A stretch of DNA of 64,000 bases from Gp6-AA40 sp035649635 (GCA_035649635.1 DASRJE010000198.1:194724-258723), one strand, 5' to 3'. Positions 8,142 through 18,392 are shown, numbered from the stretch's first letter. The notes: generated by a model from the letters alone, not told the origin. Made by a program: numbers and translations.

Positions 8142-9626
8142 ATGGTGAGGGAGTGTCTCGTTGCCATGGCTGTTGCCGGCCTGGCAGTGTCGACCGCGAG
8201 TGCCCAGGACGCGAAGGCGGTGATTGCGAACGCCTCGAAAGCGATGGGCGTTGACGGTTTGAACTCGATTTACTTCTACGGCACGGCGCAGAACGGCAAT
8301 CTGGGACAGAACAACAACGCGAATCAGCCGTGGCCCATGGCGGCGATGAACGACTATGTGCGGGCGATCGACTTCACCAAGCCGACTTCTCGCGCTACCT
8401 GGGCTACCTACGCCGTGCCGGTCACGGGGGGTCGCGCCACGCTCGCCCAGGGAACGCCGCAGACCCAGCAACTCATCACGCCGGAGACGACGGCCTGGGG
8501 TCAACAGCTCGAGATCTGGGTGACGCCCTGGGGTTTCCTGAAGGGTGCGGCCGCGAACAACGCGACGGCGAAAGCGCAGACGGTCGGTGGAAGGCGATAC
8601 CAGGTCGTCACCTGGAACTCACCTGTGAAGTCGCCCGGTGGTCAGGCGTATCGGCTCGTCGGCTACATCAACAACCAGAACCTGGTCGAGCGCGTGCAGA
8701 CGTGGGTGGAGAACCCGATCTTCGGTGACATGCTCGTCGAGGCCGAGTACTCCCAGTATCGCGACAACAACGGCCTGAAGTTTCCCGCGCAGATCGTACA
8801 GAAGCGTGGTGGATGGCCGGTGTTCGAGGCCTACGTGCTCGGTGCGCACACTAATCCGTCGAATCTTCAGGCGCTGATGACGCCGACGCCTCCGCCCGCC
8901 GGCCGTGGCGGTGGTCCAGGTGGACCGGGTGGTCCTGGTGCGGCGTCCGCTGGGCCTACATCTGAGAAGCTCGCCGAGGGGGTCTTCCGGCTGAACGGCG
9001 CCTATAACGCGCTGGCCATCGAATTCGCGGATCACGTCGTCCTCTTCGAGCCCGGACCGCAGAACGAGGCGCGGGCGCAGGCGATCATCGCCGAGGCCAA
9101 GAAGGTGATCCCGAACAAGCCAATCCGCTACGGCGTGATCTCGCATCATCACTTCGATCACACGAGCGGGTTGCCGGCCGTGGTCGCCGAGGGCATCACC
9201 ATCGTGACACCCGAAGTGAACAAGGCGTTCCTGATGAACGCGCTCTCGGCGCCGCGGACGCTGGCACCGGACTCCCTGTCGAAGTCAGGCAAGAAGCCCG
9301 TCATCGAAGGGTTCACGGGCGACAGGCGCGTGTTCCAGGACGCGACGCGGACGCTCGAAGTGCATGTCATCAAGGGGCTGCCGCACGCCGACGGTCTCGT
9401 CGTCGGTTACCTGCCGAAGGAGAAGATTCTGGTTTACGCCGACATGTTCAACCTGCCGCCGGCCGATACTCCAGTGCCCAATCCGCCGGTTACAGGGACG
9501 ATCGTGTTCGCGGACAACATCGATCGGCTCAAGCTCGATGTCGATCGGATCATGTCCGTCCACAACCTGGTTCCCGATCGGCTGACGTCGGTGGCAGATA
9601 TCAAGGCCTCCCTGGGTAGAAAGTAG
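8142..9626 (+). CDS. secreted metallo-beta-lactamase-fold hydrolase
   Basis: A 494-residue exported protein with a signal peptide ending at about residue 24 (cut after ASA). Residues 25-245 form a lipoprotein-sorting-like or unknown beta-rich domain. A Pro/Gly-rich linker spans about 245-268, then comes a metallo-beta-lactamase domain with the zinc motif HHHFDHTSG near 334-342 and a later GLPHADG. The fold hydrolyses varied esters, lactams or thioesters; the substrate is unknown. The start is ATG 8142, because GGGGAGG sits 7 bases upstream; an earlier in-frame GTG at 8127 overlaps that site. Confidence 0.85.
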   Translation: MVRECLVAMAVAGLAVSTASAQDAKAVIANASKAMGVDGLNSIYFYGTAQNGNLGQNNNANQPWPMAAMNDYVRAIDFTKPTSRATWATYAVPVTGGRATLAQGTPQTQQLITPETTAWGQQLEIWVTPWGFLKGAAANNATAKAQTVGGRRYQVVTWNSPVKSPGGQAYRLVGYINNQNLVERVQTWVENPIFGDMLVEAEYSQYRDNNGLKFPAQIVQKRGGWPVFEAYVLGAHTNPSNLQALMTPTPPPAGRGGGPGGPGGPGAASAGPTSEKLAEGVFRLNGAYNALAIEFADHVVLFEPGPQNEARAQAIIAEAKKVIPNKPIRYGVISHHHFDHTSGLPAVVAEGITIVTPEVNKAFLMNALSAPRTLAPDSLSKSGKKPVIEGFTGDRRVFQDATRTLEVHVIKGLPHADGLVVGYLPKEKILVYADMFNLPPADTPVPNPPVTGTIVFADNIDRLKLDVDRIMSVHNLVPDRLTSVADIKASLGRK

Positions 9627-9627
9627 G

Positions 9628-9712
9628 GGGTTAACCACGAAGGCCACGAAGAGTACGAAGATCACGAAGAAACAGTCAGTTTTCTTATTCGTGGTCTTCG
9701 CGACCTTTTGTG
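9628..9712. repeat. fold-back word island, CCACGAAGG type
   Basis: Just after the hydrolase stop, four degenerate copies of a 9-base CCACGAAGG word are followed, after ACAGTCAG, by reverse-complement copies (TTCGTGGTCTTCGCGACC). The transcript could form a long imperfect hairpin and act as a terminator. The same word recurs at about 16708-16718 and 19038-19053. Confidence 0.7.
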
Positions 9713-9870
9713 ATTGGCGGCGGCTTCACCTTACCGGCAACGGGGTAGTTTCCAACCTTTCGCTAAGAGCGATGAATCAGAAAGATGCGCGCCTGTGCCA
9801 GCACTCCGGGCGATGCGGGTGGTTGCCACTTCGGCGTTGCCTCAGGACCTATCGCATAAAATGACGCGCA

Positions 9871-12666
9871 ATGGTCCTGGCACCTGGCAGTCGCCTCGGC
9901 CCATATGAAGTCACCGCCCTGATTGGCGAAGGTGGCATGGGCAAGGTCTGGCGGGCTTACCACACCGGCCTCAAGCGAGATGATGCGCTGAAAGTGCTCC
10001 CTGATGCCGTTGCGACCGACCCCGAGCGTGTTGCCCGATTCCAGCGCGAAGCACAGGTCCTCGCGTCACTAAATCATCCAAATATCGCTCACGTCTTTGG
10101 GCTAGAGGAGGCCGACGGCATCACAGCCTTGGTCATGGAGCTGGTCGAAGGACCCACGCTTGCTGCGCGCATCGCCCGCGGTCCGATTCCTCCCGACGAG
10201 GTGATTCCCATTGCACGACAGATCGCCGAGGCTTTGGAAGCGGCTCACGAGCGCGGGATCGTCCATCGCGATCTGAAACCCGAGAACATCAAGGTCAGAC
10301 CCGACGGGATGGTGAAGGTGCTCGATTTTGGTTTGGCCAAAGCGCTGGAGCAAAAGTCGGCGAGCAGTATCGAAGCGACGGAGTCACCGACTATCACTAC
10401 TCCCGCGATGACGCAAATGGGTCTCATCGTGGGTACGGCCGCTTACATGTCGCCCGAGCAGGCCCGAGGCAGAACGGTGGATAGACGCGCAGACATATGG
10501 GCCTTCGGCTGCGTGCTCTTCGAGATGTTTACGGGGCATCGAGCGTTTGGCGGTGAGGACGTCACTGACACGCTAGCCGCGGTGCTACGCAGTGAACCGC
10601 GATGGGAAACTCTTCCCACCGCGATCTCGCCGAGCCTGCAGGTGTTTCTCCGTCGTTGTCTCCACAAGGACTCGAAGCAGCGGCTAGGGGACATCCGCGA
10701 TGTCCGGCTGGCGCTAGAGGGCGCATTCGAGCCAGCTGCGACCGAGACTCCTGCGATGGTCGTCCCCACGCTTCGATTCTGGCAGCGTCCCGCTGCTGCC
10801 GCTGTCGTCGCGCTGAGTTTGATGGCGTCAACGGGTCTCCTCGTCTGGAAGCTGACGCGCCCCACTCCGGCCTCACTGATCCGAATGACAGTCGCACTCC
10901 CACCGGGGGAGACTGTGATGGCCGGCGGGGATCCCGATCTCGCGATTTCACCAGACGGCAGGCGTATCGTGTTCGTTGCCGGCGAGAGTTCGGCTCACCT
11001 CTATGTGCGTGCGATAGACCAGCTCGACTCGCATCGGCTCACGGGCGCGGAGTCTCCCCGCGCGCCCTTCATGTCGCCGGACGGTAATTGGATCGCGTTT
11101 TTCGACCTCCCTGCCCTGTTGAAGAAAGTGTCCGTGAACGGTGGTCCTCCGGTCACAATCGCTACGCTGCAGGGTGCACCTGGTGCGACGGGTGGCGGTC
11201 CCCGCGGAGGAAGCTGGGGTTCTGACAACACGATTATCTTCGCGACGAATGACCCGACCACCGGCCTGCTCCGCGTTCCGGCCGGAGGCGGTGAGCCTCA
11301 GATCCTGACGAGGCCGGATCCCCAAAAAGGAGAGGCAGATCACTTCTGGCCAGAAGTGCTACCGGGTGGCCACGCCGTTCTCTTCACGATCGTCAGGGCG
11401 GGCGGTTCACCGTTCAATACCGGGCGTGTGCTCGAGGATGCGCAGATTGCTGTATTGGACCTGCGGACAGGAGAGCAGAGGGTCGTTATTCAAGGCGGCA
11501 GCTACCCACGTTACATGACGAGCGGGCACGTCGTGTATGGAGTAAGTGGTACTTTGCGAGCGGTCGCTTTCGATGTCGCGCGCCTGGAGGTGCGAAGTGA
11601 TCCCTTCCCGGTGCTCGAAGGTGTGGATACAACGGTCACCGGCGGCGCGAGCTTCGCTGTCGCTCAAAACGGCTCGCTCATATACGTGCAGGGCGCAGCT
11701 CAGAGTAACGAGTCTGAACGCACGCTCGTTTGGGTCGATCGAAAAGGACATGAGGAAACGATCTCGGCGCCGCCTCGCGCCTATCTCTACCCCAGAATTT
11801 CCCCCGATGGAACGCGAGTCGCACTCGACGTTCGCGATCAGGAAAACGATATCTGGGTGTGGGACTTCGATCGGAAGACGATGACGCGTTTGACCTTTGA
11901 TCCTGAACTGGACAGCTTTCCTGCGTGGACGCCCGATGGTAAGCGGATCGCTTTTTCGACGAACCGGGCGGGACGAGGAAGCGTCTCCTGGCAGGCAGCA
12001 GATGGCACCGGGGCCGTGGAGCTCCTGACGGAATCTTCGCGAAATCAACAAACTGGTTTTGCTTCTACGTCACAGGCGCCCGGGTCCTTCTCGCCGGATG
12101 GGCGGCGCCTCGTATTCCGTGAGATAGCACCCAAGACCGGTTACGACATAGCGGTTATAGCTCTGGAAACGCCGCGCGGTACGACGCCGCTCGTGCAGAG
12201 TACGTTCACCGAATACAACCCGGAAGTCTCGCCCAACGGCCGTTGGCTCGCGTTTGAATCGAATGAGTCCGGTCAGTTCGAGGTGTATGTTCGTCCTTTT
12301 CCCGACGTGGCGTCCGGTCGTTGGCAGATATCTACGGGTGGCGGCAGGCAGCCGCTGTGGGCACGCAGCGGCCGCGAGCTCTTTTATGTCAGTATCGCCA
12401 GCGCGGGACGGATCATGGCTGTACCAATCGAACCGGGTCCGACGTTCTCGGCCGGCAATCCGCAGATGATCATCGACGGACCTTACGCAGGATCGCTATC
12501 CTCGGGCGCAGCTGCGCTCAGTGGCCGGACCTACGATGTGTCACGCGACGGTCAGCGGTTCCTGATGATCAAAGGAGGCGCAACCACAGAGGCTGCTGCC
12601 CGAACGCAGTTCATCGTCGTTCAGAACTGGTTGGAGGAGCTGAAGCGACTGGTGCCGACAAAATAG
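9871..12666 (+). CDS. Ser/Thr protein kinase with TolB-like propeller domain
   Basis: A 931-residue membrane-anchored kinase. The kinase domain (about 12-275) has the glycine loop GEGGMGKVW, the ALK lysine near 41, catalytic HRDLKPEN near 132, DFGLAK and an APE-equivalent MSPEQARG. A single hydrophobic segment near 305-325 should span the membrane. The rest contains at least six PD40/WD40-like strands (SPDGRRIVF, SPDGNWIAF, SPDGTRVAL, TPDGKRIAF, SPDGRRLVF, SPNGRWLAF), which predict a TolB-type beta-propeller outside the cytoplasm. This design is common in Acidobacteriota. The signal sensed and the substrates are unknown. No strong ribosome site precedes the ATG. Confidence 0.93.
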   Translation: MVLAPGSRLGPYEVTALIGEGGMGKVWRAYHTGLKRDDALKVLPDAVATDPERVARFQREAQVLASLNHPNIAHVFGLEEADGITALVMELVEGPTLAARIARGPIPPDEVIPIARQIAEALEAAHERGIVHRDLKPENIKVRPDGMVKVLDFGLAKALEQKSASSIEATESPTITTPAMTQMGLIVGTAAYMSPEQARGRTVDRRADIWAFGCVLFEMFTGHRAFGGEDVTDTLAAVLRSEPRWETLPTAISPSLQVFLRRCLHKDSKQRLGDIRDVRLALEGAFEPAATETPAMVVPTLRFWQRPAAAAVVALSLMASTGLLVWKLTRPTPASLIRMTVALPPGETVMAGGDPDLAISPDGRRIVFVAGESSAHLYVRAIDQLDSHRLTGAESPRAPFMSPDGNWIAFFDLPALLKKVSVNGGPPVTIATLQGAPGATGGGPRGGSWGSDNTIIFATNDPTTGLLRVPAGGGEPQILTRPDPQKGEADHFWPEVLPGGHAVLFTIVRAGGSPFNTGRVLEDAQIAVLDLRTGEQRVVIQGGSYPRYMTSGHVVYGVSGTLRAVAFDVARLEVRSDPFPVLEGVDTTVTGGASFAVAQNGSLIYVQGAAQSNESERTLVWVDRKGHEETISAPPRAYLYPRISPDGTRVALDVRDQENDIWVWDFDRKTMTRLTFDPELDSFPAWTPDGKRIAFSTNRAGRGSVSWQAADGTGAVELLTESSRNQQTGFASTSQAPGSFSPDGRRLVFREIAPKTGYDIAVIALETPRGTTPLVQSTFTEYNPEVSPNGRWLAFESNESGQFEVYVRPFPDVASGRWQISTGGGRQPLWARSGRELFYVSIASAGRIMAVPIEPGPTFSAGNPQMIIDGPYAGSLSSGAAALSGRTYDVSRDGQRFLMIKGGATTEAAARTQFIVVQNWLEELKRLVPTK

Positions 12667-12677
12667 AGTGAAGGAGG

Positions 12678-13586
12678 TTAGGAGCCCACACGCTGCACTC
12701 CCGGTTGTCGGCCGGACCGTCGCAATCGTCGCAGCGTCGCCAGATTCTTCTTGTCATAGGGATCAACGACGAGCGTCCCTGCGCGCTCGGCAGTCCTGGC
12801 TTTCTCGGTCTCGATCAAGATCGCGCGATCGGCGAACCGTGGATCGTGGAGCAGTCGTCGAAACGGCTCGAGACCGACGAACCCCTTGCCGATGTGCTCG
12901 TGCCGATCGACACGGCTCCCGCACGGCTTCTTCGAGTCGTTGCCGTGAAACACCTCCAGCCGATCGAGACCAACCAATCGTTCGAACGCTTCAAAGGTCT
13001 CGTCGTATCCGGACGGGTCGGTGATGTTGTAGCCCGAGGCGATCAGGTGGCAGGTGTCGAGGCACACGCCGACTCGGGGCGATCCATCGAGGTGGGTCAG
13101 GATCGCGGCAAGGTGCTCGAAGCGATGTCCGACAGTTCGCCCCTGACCAGCGGTGTGCTCCAGCACCACCTTGACCTTGTGACGTGGCCGTGCGTTGAAC
13201 GCGGCGGCGATCGCCTTCGCAATCAGCCGTAATGCATCCTCTTCGCTACCCGACGTGCAAGTCCCCGGATGAATGACGACGCCGCGCAGGCCAAGTGACT
13301 CCGCTCGATCCAGTTCGTCGACGAACGCCGCAATCGACTGCTCACGAAGCTGAGGCAGCGCAGTGGCAAGATTGATCAAGTAGCTGGCGTGGGACACGAC
13401 CGGTGTCAATCCAGTCTCATCGATGCGCTGCCGAAACCGGACAATTTCATCTCGATCGAGAGGCTTGCCGAGCCATTGATTCGCGTTCTTGCAGAAGATC
13501 TGGAGCGCTTCACACCCATGGACGACGGCGCGGTCGACCGCTTTCGACACTCCGCCAGCCACCGACATGTGCGCGCCGATTCGCAT
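12678..13586 (-). CDS. nfo: endonuclease IV (AP endonuclease)
   Basis: A 302-residue protein of the endonuclease IV family, which cuts DNA on the 5' side of abasic sites during base excision repair. Zinc-ligand regions are all present: HASYLINLA, IHPGTCTSG, LEHTAGQG, CLDTCHLIASGYN, FHGNDSKKP with DRHEHIGKG, and ILIETEK. The start at 13586 (MRIGAHMS) matches the family's usual beginning; the frame stays open 31 codons further but that would overlap the divergent regulator. It converges on the kinase gene with an 11-base gap. Confidence 0.95.
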   Translation of the reverse strand: MRIGAHMSVAGGVSKAVDRAVVHGCEALQIFCKNANQWLGKPLDRDEIVRFRQRIDETGLTPVVSHASYLINLATALPQLREQSIAAFVDELDRAESLGLRGVVIHPGTCTSGSEEDALRLIAKAIAAAFNARPRHKVKVVLEHTAGQGRTVGHRFEHLAAILTHLDGSPRVGVCLDTCHLIASGYNITDPSGYDETFEAFERLVGLDRLEVFHGNDSKKPCGSRVDRHEHIGKGFVGLEPFRRLLHDPRFADRAILIETEKARTAERAGTLVVDPYDKKNLATLRRLRRSGRQPGVQRVGS

Positions 13587-13638
13587 CGGATCCCATGGTA
13601 GCCGGGGCCCTCCTGTTGTGAGAGACTGACACCTTCCC

Positions 13639-16600
13639 ATGCTAGGTCTCCCATCTCGCGAGGCGCTCGGCGCCTTCATGCAGGCGGTGCATGAAGTTGC
13701 TCCGCTTCACAGTGTCGGGTTCGTTCGCAGCCTGAATGATGCTCGCGTATCGATGCTCATCGCCCATCCGAACGGTGTGAGCGAACACAGCCTGCAGAGA
13801 TCGGAAGTTCCTGCCTTGCTGCGGCCCTTAATCGAGCAGGCGCGTCAGGAGGAGACGCGATTCATCGGTGCGAACCCGGAGGGCGTTGTCGAGTTTCTGC
13901 TGGCGCTTGGGAACGTGAGGCGGGTGGCGTCGTTCTGTGTCGCCGGCCGCGAGCCCGTCATGCGGGCATGGATGGGATTCACATCACCCGACCCGCTGAC
14001 CTACGACCAGATGCAGGCCATCGAGGCCGTGGTGCACAAGCAGATCGATCTGTTGTGGCCGTCCGTGTCCTCGGAGGAAGCGAGCGAGCAGTTACGCCGA
14101 TTGGAGGAAACGGCACACCTGCTACCAGCCTTGCTGCACGTTCTCGACGTCCGCGAGGTCTTCGATCACCTGTCGGTGATCGCGCGCGGGGCATTGCCTC
14201 ACGACTTGTTGATTCTGCGCGTCTTCAGTGACGACCTGACGAGCCTCACGACCTACGCGAGCTCGGGAGGTGGTTCCACCGTCGGCGTCCCCATGCCGCA
14301 GCACTATCCCATCGCCCTCACCCGGTCATGGCAATTCGACATCGTCGATGACCTGTCGGTTCATCCGATCGAACGGCATCAAGCGGCGGTGGCAAATGGC
14401 GCGCGATCGGCGCTCCGCATCCCGATCTGGTTCGGCGACCGGGTCATTGGTGGCGCAGGTTTTCTTTCGTTCGAGCCTGCCAAATACAGAACCACTGACG
14501 TCGCCATCGGCCGTCGGCTAGCTGATTACGTGGCGGTCGGGCTCTCGCACCACAGGCTCGCGGAAGAAGGGCGCCAGGCGGCCGCTCTGCGCGAGCGTGC
14601 GGCAAATCTCGAAATGCTCGACGGGCTGCTGAAGACACTGATCGGCGTGCTGGACATCCGTGAAGTGTTTGCCCGCGTGTCCGAGATCGCGCAGAAGGTC
14701 CTGCCTCACGACGCGCTCTCGATTGCCGAGGTGCTGCCCGATGAAGAGCACATCAGAATCCACGCCAGTCATGGACTCGGTGATTTGCCGTATCCGTACG
14801 ACCTGCGCGTTCCCACTCGGAGACTCATGACCGATTACTGGGACTACGAGCTGATTGAGGATCTGCAGGCTCGGCCCGAGTACGCCCAGACCGCAGGGGC
14901 GAGAGCCGGGATGCGGTGCGCCCTGTACGTCTCGATTCGCTTCGAAGGAAGACTGTTCGGCGGGCTCAACTTCTATACCAGGACACCCGGACATTACGTC
15001 CAGGACGACGTGCTCGTCGCTCGACGAATCACCGACCACGTCGCGCTTGCGCTCTCGCATCGCCGGCTTGCTGAGCAGGAGAGATTCAACGAGGAATTGC
15101 GCGCCAAGACCGAACGCAATGAACTGCTCGATGAGCTGCTGGCTACGCTGACTGATTCCGGAGAGCTGGCGGAGGTGTTCGAGCGCATCTCCGTGATTGC
15201 GCGAAAGGTGCTTCCGCACGACGCGCTGTTCCTCCCGGTGTTCCTGCCGGACGGCATACACGCGCGCCGATACGTGAGTGCGGGGGTGGATCCGAAGTTG
15301 ATTCCGGAGGTGATCGAGATCCCCGAGCATCTTCGAGGATCCGACTGGGAATACCACATTGGGGATGACATCTCCATCAACCCCAATGATGGCGCGCGCG
15401 TACTGCTCAAGCTCGGGTTCCGCTCGGCATTGAGGATTCCAGTCCGTCTCGAAGGACGCACGGTTGCGGCGCTCGCGTTCATGTCTTCGACGCTCGCGAA
15501 CTTTACGCAGGACCACGTTCCGATCGGCCGCCGCATCGCCGACAGAGTTGCGCTCTGCCTTTCGCGCGAGCGGGGAGTGGAAGCCTCACGTCGCGCTGAC
15601 GCCGCCACGGAGCGCGCCAGTAAGCTCGAGGCTCGGGTTCGCGTACTCACCGATGAACTCGATGCGCGCACTGGCTATCGTCGCGTCGTGGGGGAGTCGG
15701 TCGAGTGGCGGCAGGTGCTGACGCAAGCGACGCAGGTGGCAGCGACCGAGACCACCGTGCTCCTGCTCGGCGAATCCGGGACCGGAAAGGAGGTTGCCGC
15801 GCGGTTCATCCATCGCGCATCGTCGCGCAACAACGGCCCCTTCATCGCGCTGAACTGCGCCGCGCTTCCCGAACAGTTGCTCGAGGCCGAGTTGTTCGGC
15901 TACGAGCGCGGTGCATACACAGGCGCGACGCAAAGCAAGCCGGGGCAACTCGAACAGGCGGCCGGGGGCACGTTGTTCCTCGACGAAGTGGGGGAGATGA
16001 GCCCGTCTGCACAGGCCAAGTTCCTGCGCGTGCTGCAGGAACGCGAGTTCCAGCGGCTGGGCGGTACGCGCGTCCTTCGCACCGATGCGCGCATCGTCGC
16101 TGCGACCAATCGCGACCTGCAGAAGGCGATCTCGACTGGTCAATTTCGTGAGGACCTGTATTACCGATTGAACGTCTTTGCGATCCGGCTTCCCGCCTTG
16201 CGCAACCGGCGCGATGACATCCTGCCGCTCAGCGAGGCATTCCTGAAGGAGATCGGTCGCGGGCTGGGGCGACCGCCGGGGGGCATCTCACGCGAGGCGC
16301 GTCAGCAACTGATCGACTATCACTGGCCCGGGAATGTGCGCGAGCTGCGCAACATTCTGGAACGCGCCGCGATCCTGTGCGACGGCGGCCTCATCACGTC
16401 CGAGCACCTCGCCATCAGCGCACCAATACCGGCCACGACGTCCGTGCAATTCAAGGAGGTTGTGGCGACGGCGGCAGTCGCCGGCTCGAGTGCCGGGGCG
16501 GCGCTGCCATCGTCGGCCGGGGATCTGCAATCGATGGAGCGCACGATGATCGAGCAGGCGCTCCAGACCGCCCGGTTCAATAAATCAAGAGCCGCGAAGG

Positions 16601-16659
16601 CGCTTGGCCTCACACGCCATCAGCTCTACATTCGCATGCGCAAGTACGGCTTCGAATAG
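13639..16659 (+). CDS. sigma-54-dependent activator with tandem GAF domains
   Basis: A 1006-residue enhancer-binding protein. After an N-terminal region, three GAF-type sensor domains occupy roughly 160-310, 325-475 and 495-650; each contains a copy of 'VLPHDAL/LPHDLL' and a closing 'RRIADxVAL' helix, showing internal duplication. The AAA+ domain has Walker A GESGTGKE near 712, the sigma-54 contact motif GAYTGA near 758 and TLFLDEVGEM. A Fis-type helix-turn-helix (SRAAKALGLTRHQLYIRMRK) ends the protein. It therefore activates RpoN promoters. The ligand is unknown, and the target is not evident since no clear sigma-54 promoter was found nearby. It is divergent from nfo across 52 bases. Confidence 0.93.
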   Translation: MLGLPSREALGAFMQAVHEVAPLHSVGFVRSLNDARVSMLIAHPNGVSEHSLQRSEVPALLRPLIEQARQEETRFIGANPEGVVEFLLALGNVRRVASFCVAGREPVMRAWMGFTSPDPLTYDQMQAIEAVVHKQIDLLWPSVSSEEASEQLRRLEETAHLLPALLHVLDVREVFDHLSVIARGALPHDLLILRVFSDDLTSLTTYASSGGGSTVGVPMPQHYPIALTRSWQFDIVDDLSVHPIERHQAAVANGARSALRIPIWFGDRVIGGAGFLSFEPAKYRTTDVAIGRRLADYVAVGLSHHRLAEEGRQAAALRERAANLEMLDGLLKTLIGVLDIREVFARVSEIAQKVLPHDALSIAEVLPDEEHIRIHASHGLGDLPYPYDLRVPTRRLMTDYWDYELIEDLQARPEYAQTAGARAGMRCALYVSIRFEGRLFGGLNFYTRTPGHYVQDDVLVARRITDHVALALSHRRLAEQERFNEELRAKTERNELLDELLATLTDSGELAEVFERISVIARKVLPHDALFLPVFLPDGIHARRYVSAGVDPKLIPEVIEIPEHLRGSDWEYHIGDDISINPNDGARVLLKLGFRSALRIPVRLEGRTVAALAFMSSTLANFTQDHVPIGRRIADRVALCLSRERGVEASRRADAATERASKLEARVRVLTDELDARTGYRRVVGESVEWRQVLTQATQVAATETTVLLLGESGTGKEVAARFIHRASSRNNGPFIALNCAALPEQLLEAELFGYERGAYTGATQSKPGQLEQAAGGTLFLDEVGEMSPSAQAKFLRVLQEREFQRLGGTRVLRTDARIVAATNRDLQKAISTGQFREDLYYRLNVFAIRLPALRNRRDDILPLSEAFLKEIGRGLGRPPGGISREARQQLIDYHWPGNVRELRNILERAAILCDGGLITSEHLAISAPIPATTSVQFKEVVATAAVAGSSAGAALPSSAGDLQSMERTMIEQALQTARFNKSRAAKALGLTRHQLYIRMRKYGFE

Positions 16660-16675
16660 AGTTTGAGCCCGTAGT

Positions 16676-16693
16676 GTCCGGCTTTAGCCGGAC
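16676..16693. terminator. perfect hairpin between convergent genes
   Basis: GTCCGGCT-TT-AGCCGGAC is an 8-bp perfect stem 16 bases after the activator's stop and 22 bases from the stop of the convergent protease gene. There is no T-run, so it could be a bidirectional 3'-end hairpin rather than a classic terminator. It belongs to a set of similar palindromes in this window. Confidence 0.6.
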
Positions 16694-16715
16694 CGACCAC
16701 CATAAGCCACGAAGA

Positions 16716-18273
16716 TCACTCAATCGTGAACGTCAGATACATCAGCACGCCCTGGCGCTCGAGCTGAAGGACGACGGGGTCACCGCTGGAGAGAGCATCG
16801 ACCGCCGTCCGGAGATCGGCGAGGCTCTTGACCGCCGTCCGGTTCACCGCAAACACGACATCCCCCTGATCCAACCCGCCCTCGCGCGAGTCGAGGGCGC
16901 CATCGACCGTCGATATCACCACCACGCCCGCCGCAGCCCGCAAAGACGGCAATGCTTCGGCCACTCGCGGATCGAGTGTCATACCAAGGATTCCAAGCCG
17001 CGCCACCAGGTTTCCGCGGGGATCGAGCGGCTGCGGGAGGTTGCTGAAGACGTCGCGCCGTTCCAGCATCGTGACCGGCAGCGTCATCCGCTGGCCATCT
17101 CTGAGGATCTCGAAAAGAAACCACATCGCCGACGAATCGACGATAAAGACCGACGTGCAGCTGCCGGCCGTTCTCCATCGGCTTACCATCGAGCGCCAGC
17201 ACGAGGTCGCCGGGCTGAAGTCCTGCTCGCGCCGCCGAACTACGGGGCGCGACATCCGCGAGCACCACTCCGTGGTCGATCGGCAGGCTCAAGCCACGCG
17301 CAAGCCCCGGTGTCACGGTCTGTGCGCGGATGCCGGTGTCACCGCGCCGTACCCGACCGTGCTTGCGAATGTGTTCGTAGACCGTGCGCACGATGTTGCT
17401 CGGCGCCGCGAACCCGAGCCCGTCATCACCACCCGCCTGCGAGACGATGAGAGTGTTGATGCCTACGATGCGACCGTGGAGATCGACGAGCGGGCCGCCG
17501 CTGCTGCCGTGGTTGATAGATGCATCTGTCTGCACGTAAACCATCGGCGACTCGGGCTCGAGCTGACGCGCCACGGCGCTGACGATCCCGAGTGAGACGG
17601 AGTTGTTGAGGCCAAGCGGGCTGCCGAATGCCATCACCAGTTGGCCGGCTCGCAATTGATCCGAGTCAGCGAAGGCGAGTACGGGCAGGTTCTGCCCGTC
17701 GACCTTGATCACGGCAAGGTCTGTTTCGCGATCCATCCCAACGATCTCACCCGTCATCGTCCGGTTGCGCGACGCGAGGATGGACTGTCCGTCGACAGGT
17801 CCCTGAAGCTCGACTCGTACCCGCTGTGCACTGGCCACGACGTGAGCGTTCGTGACGATGTAGCCGGCCGCGTCGACGATGACACCGGAGCCAGATGCGC
17901 GCTCCGTGGTGATCAGTTCGGCGGTGCTCGGGACCAATCCGTTACCGACGCGATAGGAGGTCGCAAAGATCTGCACAACGGCTGGCCCGGCCACGCGCGC
18001 CGTTGTCTCGAACGTCTCACTGAGATCAGTGGCACGCATCGCGGCGGACGTGCGCGTTTGAGCGAGCGCCGTCGACGCAGACAGCAGGACAGCGATGAAC
18101 CCGATGGCGGCCGCCTTGTTTCGGCCGCCCCGCGTGACCGGACGTGTGGCCGCGGTGTCACGCTCCGGCTGATCCGGGTCGTCGTCGGCCTCGAGATTCT
18201 GCAGAAACAGCCAGATACCGGCCACGATGCTCACCAGGGCTACAAACGCCGGGAAGAATTCGAAGAGCAACAT
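16716..18273 (-). pseudogene. DegP/HtrA-like serine protease, single frameshift
   Basis: A trypsin-like protease with a catalytic triad in TNAHVV, RETDLAVIK and GSSGGP, followed by two PDZ domains. The reading frame breaks inside the first PDZ: one frame reads to VGDVVSF and the continuation EILRDGQRMTLPV lies in the next frame. Removing one A from the run at 17113-17116 restores a protein of about 518 residues ending at 16716. The N terminus is odd: a membrane segment (FFPAFVALVSIVAGIWLFLQ), an acidic linker, then a second hydrophobic stretch ending ALAQ that looks like an ordinary signal peptide. GAGGT lies 7 bases before the ATG. It could be a genuine mutation or an assembly error; without the second PDZ, oligomer control would be lost. 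Confidence 0.85.
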
Positions 18274-18278
18274 GGTCG

Positions 18279-18359
18279 TTACCTCAGGGACGGCATCGGA
18301 GCCTTTGTTGCCGCAGCTGCCGCGGTCATGAGAACGACTAACAACGTCAGGCCAGTCAT
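18279..18359 (-). CDS. possible 26-residue hydrophobic peptide upstream of protease
   Basis: ATG 18359 follows GGAGA by about 7 bases and opens a 26-codon frame (MTGLTLLVVLMTAAAAATKA then PMPSLR) that stops 5 bases before the protease start. The first 17 residues could form one membrane helix or a signal. An upstream ATG at 18374 would add five residues but lacks a ribosome site. Its position suggests a coupled leader or a tiny membrane protein; it may also be chance. Confidence 0.4.
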   Translation of the reverse strand: MTGLTLLVVLMTAAAAATKAPMPSLR

Positions 18360-18392
18360 CTTTTTTCTCTCCATGTATGGGATCGAATTCGG

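Noticed and set aside
9838..9862. TTGCCT with TAAAAT as a sigma-70 promoter for the kinase gene
   Set aside because: Spacing of 14 bases is too short to trust.
12668..13232. Plus-strand frames opposite endonuclease IV
   Set aside because: They are antisense shadows; every conserved endonuclease IV motif is on the minus strand.
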